A program made the translations under genes and the position numbers. This document shows positions 1 to 5,504 of a stretch of DNA of 5,504 bases, in pieces. Under the pieces are notes generated by a model, which saw only the letters and a list, made by a program, of their open reading frames with translations, was not told where the DNA came from and searched no databases. The first letter of the stretch is position 1; the number at the start of each line of letters is the position of its first letter. Source of the stretch: DATEPR01 sp036503065 (GTDB lineage Bacteria; Actinomycetota; Actinomycetes; Mycobacteriales; Pseudonocardiaceae). The DNA is taken from positions 1 through 5,504 of the forward strand of contig DASXXM010000223.1 of NCBI GenBank assembly GCA_036503065.1. The letters are read 5' to 3'.

Positions 1-209
1 TGGTCGGCGGTGGCCGGATGCCGGTCGCCTACTACCTCACCGCGATGCTCTTCATCCTGTTCGACATCGAAATGGTCTTCCTCTACCCGTTCGCGGTGAG
101 TTCCGACGCGCTGGGCGTCTTCGGGCTGGTGGAGATCATCCTGTTCATCGCAACGCTCGGCTTCGCCTACGCCTACGTGTGGCGTCGCGGCGGACTGGAC
201 TGGAACTAA
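1..209 (+). CDS. nuoA: NADH-quinone oxidoreductase subunit A, 3' end (partial)
   Basis: Small membrane subunit of complex I that sits where the peripheral arm meets the membrane arm, close to the quinone cavity. Only the last 68 complete codons are present. The reading frame enters from the left edge (first full codon at base 3), so the ATG at 18 is an internal methionine and not the start. Two hydrophobic segments are visible, at about residues 10-32 and 37-60 of the fragment. The first contains the family's FDIE motif with acidic residues D21 and E23, and the second carries E44; the equivalent acids in E. coli NuoA (D79, E81, E102) are important for activity. The end, WRRGGLDWN, is the usual NuoA terminus. 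The family is about 120-140 residues long, so roughly half lies upstream. It is followed 15 nt later by nuoB. The identification is firm; no promoter can be assessed because the 5' end is outside the window. Confidence 0.95.
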   Translation, partial: VGGGRMPVAYYLTAMLFILFDIEMVFLYPFAVSSDALGVFGLVEIILFIATLGFAYAYVWRRGGLDWN

Positions 210-224
210 AGCGGGGGTTACGCG

Positions 225-776
225 ATGGGGCTCGAGGAAAAACTTCCCAACGGCATCCTGCTTGCCAGCGTGGAGAAACTGGTCAACTGGACCCGCAAGT
301 CGTCGCTGTGGCCGGCCACCTTCGGCCTGGCCTGCTGCGCCATCGAGATGATGACCACCGGCGGCCCGCGCTACGACCTGGCCCGATTCGGCATGGAGGT
401 CTTCCGCGCATCGCCACGGCAGGCCGACCTGATGATCGTGGCAGGCCGGGTGAGCAACAAGATGGCCCCCGTGCTGCGCCAGATCTACGACCAGATGCCC
501 GAGCCGCGTTGGGTGCTGGCGATGGGCGTGTGCGCGTCGTCCGGCGGGATGTTCAACAACTACGCCGTCGTGCAGGGCGTCGACCACGTGGTGCCGGTGG
601 ACATGTACCTGCCCGGCTGCCCGCCCCGCCCGGAGATGCTGATGGACGCGATCCTCAAGCTGCACGCCAAGATCATGGACGAACCGCTCGGCGCGACCCG
701 CAAGGCGCTGCGCGCGGAGAGCGGGGCGAAGACGCCGATGATCCCCAGCTCGGTCAAGTTCGCGAAGAAGAAGTGA
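225..776 (+). CDS. nuoB: NADH-quinone oxidoreductase subunit B (N2 iron-sulfur subunit)
   Basis: A peripheral-arm subunit of 183 residues that holds [4Fe-4S] cluster N2, the last electron carrier before quinone. The four expected ligands are all seen: the adjacent pair C37-C38 in the FGLACCAIEM motif, C103 in MGVCASSGG, and C132 in YLPGCPPRPE. The tandem cysteine pair is diagnostic for the family. Length matches the usual 160-185 residues, with a basic C-terminal tail ending in KFAKKK. The ATG at 225 gives the expected N terminus shortly before the conserved region. It is preceded by a G-run (213-217) 7 nt upstream, a weak but plausible ribosome binding site. With NuoD it forms the quinone-binding cavity. 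Its stop overlaps the nuoC GTG start by 4 nt. Nothing is broken or missing. Confidence 0.98.
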   Translation: MGLEEKLPNGILLASVEKLVNWTRKSSLWPATFGLACCAIEMMTTGGPRYDLARFGMEVFRASPRQADLMIVAGRVSNKMAPVLRQIYDQMPEPRWVLAMGVCASSGGMFNNYAVVQGVDHVVPVDMYLPGCPPRPEMLMDAILKLHAKIMDEPLGATRKALRAESGAKTPMIPSSVKFAKKK

Positions 777-1522
777 GCACGTTGCCAGAGAACGAGAGCA
801 CCCCGAATCCGGGGACGGCGCCCGGCGAGCCGGGTCTGGTCCCCAGCGACGCGCGGCACCAGGCGCCGGTGGCCGGGCACGCGCGGCGCGGCATGTTCGG
901 CGTACACGACCACGGTGACACCACCGGGTTCGGCGGCCTGCGGCTGCCGGCCTACTTCCCGCCGCGCGCCGAGCGGCCCTACGGTGGCTGGTTCGACGAG
1001 TTCGTGGACGAACTGCTGGCCGCCATGGCGGACCGCAACATCCCGGCCGACGCCATCCTGCAGATCACCGTCGACCGCGGTGAGATCACCTGCTATCTCG
1101 ACCGGGACCACCTGGTCGCGATCTGCCAGCTGCTGCGCGACGACCCGGCGCTGCGCTTCGAGCTGTGCAGTTCGGTGTCCGCTGTGGACTACGGCGTTGA
1201 TGTCCCCAACCGGCTGCACTCGGTCTACCACCTGACCTCGATGACCTACCGCCGCCGCATCCGGCTGGAGGTCGCGGTCGACGTCGACGACCCGCACGTG
1301 CCCTCCGTCGTCGGGGTCTACCCGACGGCGGACTGGCAGGAGCGCGAGAACTGGGACATGTTCGGCATCGTCCACGACGGCCACCCCGCGCTGACCCGCA
1401 TCCTGATGCCGGACGACTGGGACGGCCACCCGCAGCGCAAGGACTACCCGCTCGGCGGGATTCCGGTGGAGTACAAGGGCGCCGAGATCCCACCCCCCGA
1501 CCAGCGGAGGGCGTACTCGTGA
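773..1522 (+). CDS. nuoC: NADH-quinone oxidoreductase subunit C (30 kDa subunit)
   Basis: Structural subunit of the connecting module; it binds no cofactor and packs against NuoD and NuoB. It has 249 residues. The 30 kDa signature is clear at residues 190-199 (EREnWDMFGI), continuing into HPALTRILMPDDW (204-216) and KDYPLGG (223-229). The domain proper begins near residue 70. Residues 1-55 are a tail rich in Pro, Gly, Glu and His, which looks disordered. I chose the GTG at 773 because it overlaps the nuoB stop as GTGA, the same junction as at nuoD and nuoE. A TTG at 782 or the ATG at 893 (residue 41) are alternatives, and no strong Shine-Dalgarno decides between them, so translation probably depends on coupling to nuoB. 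The same frame stays open far upstream, inside nuoB, but that extension reads as low-complexity out-of-frame protein. NuoC is separate from NuoD here, unlike the fused NuoCD of enterobacteria. Confidence 0.95.
   Translation: MSTLPENESTPNPGTAPGEPGLVPSDARHQAPVAGHARRGMFGVHDHGDTTGFGGLRLPAYFPPRAERPYGGWFDEFVDELLAAMADRNIPADAILQITVDRGEITCYLDRDHLVAICQLLRDDPALRFELCSSVSAVDYGVDVPNRLHSVYHLTSMTYRRRIRLEVAVDVDDPHVPSVVGVYPTADWQERENWDMFGIVHDGHPALTRILMPDDWDGHPQRKDYPLGGIPVEYKGAEIPPPDQRRAYS
1506..1510 (+). promoter_or_regulatory. ribosome binding site of nuoD
   Basis: GGAGG lies 8 nt upstream of the GTG at 1519, inside the last codons of nuoC. It is the best Shine-Dalgarno match in the window and supports the GTG that overlaps the nuoC stop as the nuoD start. 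The assignment rests on sequence match and spacing only. Confidence 0.75.
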
Positions 1523-2853
1523 CCACCGAGAACGACATCGAGAACCCGATCCAGCACGCGGATTCGCGCGACACCACGGAAGGCCGCGTCTACACCGTCA
1601 CCGGCGGCGACTGGGACGAGGTGATGGCGGAGGCGTCCAAGGACGAGCGGATCGTCATGAACCTCGGCCCGCAGCACCCGTCGACGCACGGCGTGCTGCG
1701 GCTGGTGCTGGAGCTGGAGGGCGAGAGCGTCACGCAGGCCCGCACGGTGATCGGCTACCTGCACACCGGGATCGAGAAGAACTGCGAGTACCGGAACTGG
1801 ACCCAGGGCGTCACGTTCGTGACCCGCATGGACTACCTGGCGCCGCTGTTCAACGAGGCCGCGTACTGCATGGGCGTCGAGAAGCTGCTCGGCATCGAGG
1901 TGCCGCGCCGCGCCCAGGTGGCCCGCGTGCTGCTGATGGAGCTCTGCCGGGTCGGCTCGCACCTGGTGGCGCTGGCCACCGGGGGCATGGAACTGGGCGC
2001 GCTGACCGGCATGACCAACGGTTTCCGCGAGCGCGAGGAAGTACTGCACCTGCTGGAGTACCTGACCGGGCTGCGGATGAACCACGCGTTCATCCGCCCC
2101 GGCGGCCTCGCGCAGGACCTGCCGGACGACTACGACGCCAAGGTCCGGTCCTTCCTGAAGATCATGGACTCCCGGCTGCCCGGCTACGACAAGCTGCTCA
2201 CCGGCCAGCCGATCTGGCGCAACCGGATGGCGGGCGTCGGCGTGCTGCCGGTGGACGCGTGCCTCGCGCTGGGCATCACCGGCCCGATCCTGCGTGCCGC
2301 CGGCCTGGCCTGGGACCAGCGCAAGGTCGAGCCGTACCTTGGCTACGAGGAGTACACGTTCGAGGTGCCGACCTCGACCGACGCGGACTGCTTCGCCCGC
2401 TACCTGTTGCGGCTGGAGGAGATCCACCAGTCGCTGCGGATCGTCAAGCAGTGCCTGTCCAAACTCGAACCGGGCCCGGTGATGGTGGCCGACCGCAAGA
2501 TCGCCTGGCCCGCGCAGCTGACCATCGGCGCCGACGGGATGGGCAATTCCCTCGAGCACGTCCGCAAGATCATGGGCCAGTCGATGGAGTCGCTGATCCA
2601 CCATTTCAAGCTGGTCACCGAGGGCTTCTCGGTGCCGGCGGGCCAGGTGTACGTGCCGATCGAGTCGCCGCGTGGCGAGTTGGGCTACCACATGGTGTCC
2701 GACGGCGGCACCCGGCCGATGCGGGTGCACGTGCGCGATCCCAGTTTCATCAACCTCCAGTCGGTTCCGGCGATGTGCGAGGGCGGCATGGTGGCCGACG
2801 TGATCGCGTCGGTCGCCTCGATCGACCCGGTGATGGGTGGGGTGGACCGGTGA
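1519..2853 (+). CDS. nuoD: NADH-quinone oxidoreductase subunit D (49 kDa, quinone-binding)
   Basis: Peripheral-arm subunit of 444 residues that forms most of the quinone-reduction chamber opposite cluster N2 of NuoB. It descends from the large subunit of [NiFe] hydrogenases but has lost the nickel-binding cysteines. Visible motifs are NLGPQHPSTHGVLRL (48-62), GYLHTGIEKN (79-88), RMDYL (103-107), TEGFSVPAG (367-375), ESPRGELGY (382-390) and the DPVMGGVDR terminus. H57 and Y106 align with Thermus His38 and Tyr87, the pair that contacts the quinone headgroup, so the active site looks intact. A leader of about 44 residues containing VYTVTGGDWDEV precedes the conserved core; I recall such leaders as typical of actinobacterial NuoD. 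The GTG start is supported by GGAGG 8 nt upstream and a 4-nt overlap with nuoC. The 3' end overlaps nuoE by 4 nt. Confidence 0.98.
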   Translation: MTTENDIENPIQHADSRDTTEGRVYTVTGGDWDEVMAEASKDERIVMNLGPQHPSTHGVLRLVLELEGESVTQARTVIGYLHTGIEKNCEYRNWTQGVTFVTRMDYLAPLFNEAAYCMGVEKLLGIEVPRRAQVARVLLMELCRVGSHLVALATGGMELGALTGMTNGFREREEVLHLLEYLTGLRMNHAFIRPGGLAQDLPDDYDAKVRSFLKIMDSRLPGYDKLLTGQPIWRNRMAGVGVLPVDACLALGITGPILRAAGLAWDQRKVEPYLGYEEYTFEVPTSTDADCFARYLLRLEEIHQSLRIVKQCLSKLEPGPVMVADRKIAWPAQLTIGADGMGNSLEHVRKIMGQSMESLIHHFKLVTEGFSVPAGQVYVPIESPRGELGYHMVSDGGTRPMRVHVRDPSFINLQSVPAMCEGGMVADVIASVASIDPVMGGVDR

Positions 2854-3569
2854 CCGAGACCTTCGGGCCCGACGTCGCGGCCGAGGCGCAGGAGATCGTG
2901 GCGCGCTACCCACGGTCGCGTTCGGCCCTGCTGCCGATGCTGCACCTGGTGCAGTCCAAGGAGGGCCACGTCAGCCGGGCCGGCATCGCGTTCTGCGCGC
3001 ACCAGCTCGGCCTGACCACCGCCGAGGTGGACGCCGTGGTCACCTTCTACACGATGTACAAGCGCAATCCGTGCGGCGAGCACCTGGTCAGCGTCTGCAC
3101 CAACACCCTGTGCGCGGTGCTGGGCGGCGACACGATCTACGCCCGGCTGCGCGAGTTCCTCGGCGAGGACCACGCGCCCAACGGGCACGAGGAGACCTTC
3201 GGCGCGCCGGGTACGACCGGCTCGATCACGCTGGAACACGTCGAGTGCCTTGCCGCGTGCGACCTGGCCCCGGTGATCCAGGTGAACTACGAGTACTTCG
3301 ACAACCAGACCGTCGACGGCGCCGTGCACCTGGTCGACTCGCTGCGCAGGGGCGAGAAGCCGGACCCGGACCGGGGCGCGCCGCTGACCGACTTCCGTGA
3401 CGTGTCCCGCCAGCTTGCGGGGTTCTTCGACCGCCTCGACTCCGATGTGGACGGTCCGTCCGCCGCGACGGAGACGGTGCGCGGCGCCGCGCTGGCCGCC
3501 GAGCGCGGCTGGACCGCGCCGGCAATGCCGGAGGACGCGCCACTGCCCGCCGTCCCGGACAGGAAGTGA
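2850..3569 (+). CDS. nuoE: NADH-quinone oxidoreductase subunit E (24 kDa, N1a [2Fe-2S] subunit)
   Basis: A subunit of the NADH-oxidising module with a thioredoxin-like [2Fe-2S] domain carrying cluster N1a, which exchanges electrons with the FMN of NuoF. It has 239 residues. The four ligands are C83 and C88 (C-x4-C in SVCTNTLC) and C133 and C137 (C-x3-C in VECLAACD). The N-terminal helical part, including VVTFYTMYK (63-71), also matches the family. E. coli NuoE has 166 residues; the surplus is a C-terminal tail from about residue 168, rich in Ala, Pro and Asp, which I recall as common in actinobacteria. The GTG at 2850 was chosen because it overlaps the nuoD stop as GTGA and follows a G-rich stretch (2835-2845); the frame is open far upstream inside nuoD, but that part is out-of-frame noise. 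The gene ends with tandem in-frame stops, TGA then TAG, 7 nt before nuoF. Confidence 0.96.
   Translation: MTETFGPDVAAEAQEIVARYPRSRSALLPMLHLVQSKEGHVSRAGIAFCAHQLGLTTAEVDAVVTFYTMYKRNPCGEHLVSVCTNTLCAVLGGDTIYARLREFLGEDHAPNGHEETFGAPGTTGSITLEHVECLAACDLAPVIQVNYEYFDNQTVDGAVHLVDSLRRGEKPDPDRGAPLTDFRDVSRQLAGFFDRLDSDVDGPSAATETVRGAALAAERGWTAPAMPEDAPLPAVPDRK
3561..3566 (+). promoter_or_regulatory. ribosome binding site of nuoF
   Basis: AGGAAG ends 10 nt before the ATG at 3577 and lies in the last two sense codons of nuoE. A second purine run, AGGG at 3571-3574, is only 2 nt from the ATG and is too close to serve. The site supports the ATG at 3577 over an upstream start in the same frame, which is open back to 3397 inside nuoE. 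Confidence 0.55.
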
Positions 3570-3576
3570 TAGGGCG

Positions 3577-4878
<1,302 letters not shown>

Positions 4879-4880
4879 CC

Positions 4881-5504
4881 ATGACGATCGCGCCGGAGCA
4901 GAAGACAGACGACCACCCGGTCCCGGAAGGTCACGTGCGGCTGACCGTCGACGGTGTGCTGATCGACGCGCCCAAGGGCGAGCTGATCATCCGCGCCGCC
5001 GAGCGGATCGGCGTTGACATTCCCCGGTTCTGCGACCACCCGCTGCTGGAGCCGGCCGCCGCCTGCCGGCAGTGCCTGGTCGAGGTCGAGATGAACGGCA
5101 GGCCGATGCCCAAGCCGCAGCCTGCGTGCGCGGTCACCGTCGGCGACGGCATGGTGGTGCGCACGCAGCGGACGTCGGCGGTGGCGGACAAGGCACAGCA
5201 GGGCGTGATGGAGCTGCTGCTGATCAACCACCCGCTGGACTGCCCGATCTGCGACAAGGGCGGCGAGTGCCCGCTGCAGAACCAGGCGCTGAAGCACGGC
5301 CGCTCGGATTCCCGGTTCGTGGACCGGAAGCGGACGTTCGCCAAGCCGGTGCCGATCTCCGCGCAGGTGCTGCTGGACCGCGAGCGCTGCGTGCTCTGCC
5401 AGCGCTGCACCCGGTTCGCCGGCGAGGTCGCGGGCGACCAGTTCATCGACCTGATCGAGCGCGGCGCGATGCAGCAGATCGGCGTCGGCCCCGCCGACCC
5501 GACC
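4881..5504 (+). CDS. nuoG: NADH-quinone oxidoreductase subunit G, 5' part (partial)
   Basis: Large iron-sulfur subunit that carries electrons from NuoF toward NuoI and NuoB. The first 208 codons are present and the frame runs off the right edge; actinobacterial NuoG is usually around 800 residues, so about three quarters is missing. A ferredoxin-like domain (about 20-95) holds N1b ligands C51, C62, C65 and C83. Next comes the His/Cys set for N5: H117, C121, C124 and C130 in NHPLDCPICDKGGEC. Then come three of the four ligands of N4, C170, C173 and C176 (RCVLCQRCTRF); the fourth should lie just beyond the window. The molybdopterin-oxidoreductase-like region and the possible N7 site cannot be judged. 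The ATG at 4881 starts 2 nt after the nuoF stop, with GGAG at 4867-4870 placed 10 nt upstream in the nuoF coding region. Confidence 0.97.
   Translation, partial: MTIAPEQKTDDHPVPEGHVRLTVDGVLIDAPKGELIIRAAERIGVDIPRFCDHPLLEPAAACRQCLVEVEMNGRPMPKPQPACAVTVGDGMVVRTQRTSAVADKAQQGVMELLLINHPLDCPICDKGGECPLQNQALKHGRSDSRFVDRKRTFAKPVPISAQVLLDRERCVLCQRCTRFAGEVAGDQFIDLIERGAMQQIGVGPADPT

Noticed and set aside
18..20. ATG at 18 as a possible start for a short 63-residue membrane protein.
   Set aside because: The frame is open to the window edge, and the residues before and after this methionine match the interior of NuoA, so this is a truncated gene and not a small one.
179..772. An upstream extension of the nuoC frame reaching back to 179, through nuoB.
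   Set aside because: The region is fully occupied by nuoB with its N2 cysteines. The alternative frame gives Arg/Gly/Pro/Asp-rich sequence with no family match, and nuoC begins sensibly at 773.
2259..2849. An upstream extension of the nuoE frame through nuoD, which might suggest a fusion.
   Set aside because: The extension overlaps the conserved nuoD C terminus and reads as low-complexity out-of-frame protein. The GTG at 2850 gives a normal NuoE N terminus.
1444..2913. A 489-codon open frame on the - strand opposite nuoD, with similar long ones at 560-1429, 2685-3647 and 3628-4875.
   Set aside because: These lie opposite well-recognised genes in very high-GC DNA, where stop codons are rare in some antisense frames. 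Their translations are His/Arg/Val/Gln/Asp-rich without any recognisable domain, and each is explained by codon bias of the + strand gene.

Overview
The window is an uninterrupted internal piece of a nuo operon, which encodes the proton-pumping NADH:quinone oxidoreductase (respiratory complex I, NDH-1). All genes are on the + strand in the canonical order nuoA (3' end only), nuoB, nuoC, nuoD, nuoE, nuoF, nuoG (5' part only). Very high GC, strong G/C bias at third codon positions, frequent GTG starts, separate nuoC and nuoD genes (they are fused in E. coli and relatives), and the extra N- and C-terminal tails on NuoC, NuoD and NuoE all point to an actinobacterium. The wording of the proteins looks most like the Pseudonocardiales/Mycobacteriales side of the phylum, but that finer placement is an impression from memory and not a computed result.

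Layout: 1-209 is the end of nuoA (membrane arm). Positions 225-776 (nuoB), 773-1522 (nuoC) and 1519-2853 (nuoD) encode the connecting or quinone-reducing module. Positions 2850-3569 (nuoE), 3577-4878 (nuoF) and 4881-5504 (nuoG, running off the edge) encode the NADH-oxidising module. Intergenic space is nearly absent: 15 nt A/B, 4-nt overlaps B/C, C/D and D/E, 7 nt E/F and 2 nt F/G. I see no promoter, terminator, RNA gene, repeat, mobile element or CRISPR array, and no stretch near 300 bases without a gene.

How the parts work together: NuoF takes a hydride from NADH onto FMN and passes electrons to its N3 cluster. NuoE carries the side cluster N1a. NuoG carries N1b, N4 and N5 onward (N5 complete here, N4 three of four ligands). 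The chain ends at cluster N2 in NuoB, and quinone is reduced in the cavity between NuoB and NuoD. NuoC is structural, and NuoA helps link the peripheral arm to the membrane proton pumps. Every cluster-binding cysteine or histidine that should lie in the window is present, so the enzyme looks functional.

I found no undescribed system here. The points worth a second look are modest: three identical GTGA stop/start overlaps linking B-C-D-E, low-complexity tails on NuoC and NuoE, and a tandem TGA-TAG stop after nuoE. Several long open frames on the opposite strand are best explained by the high GC of the real genes.
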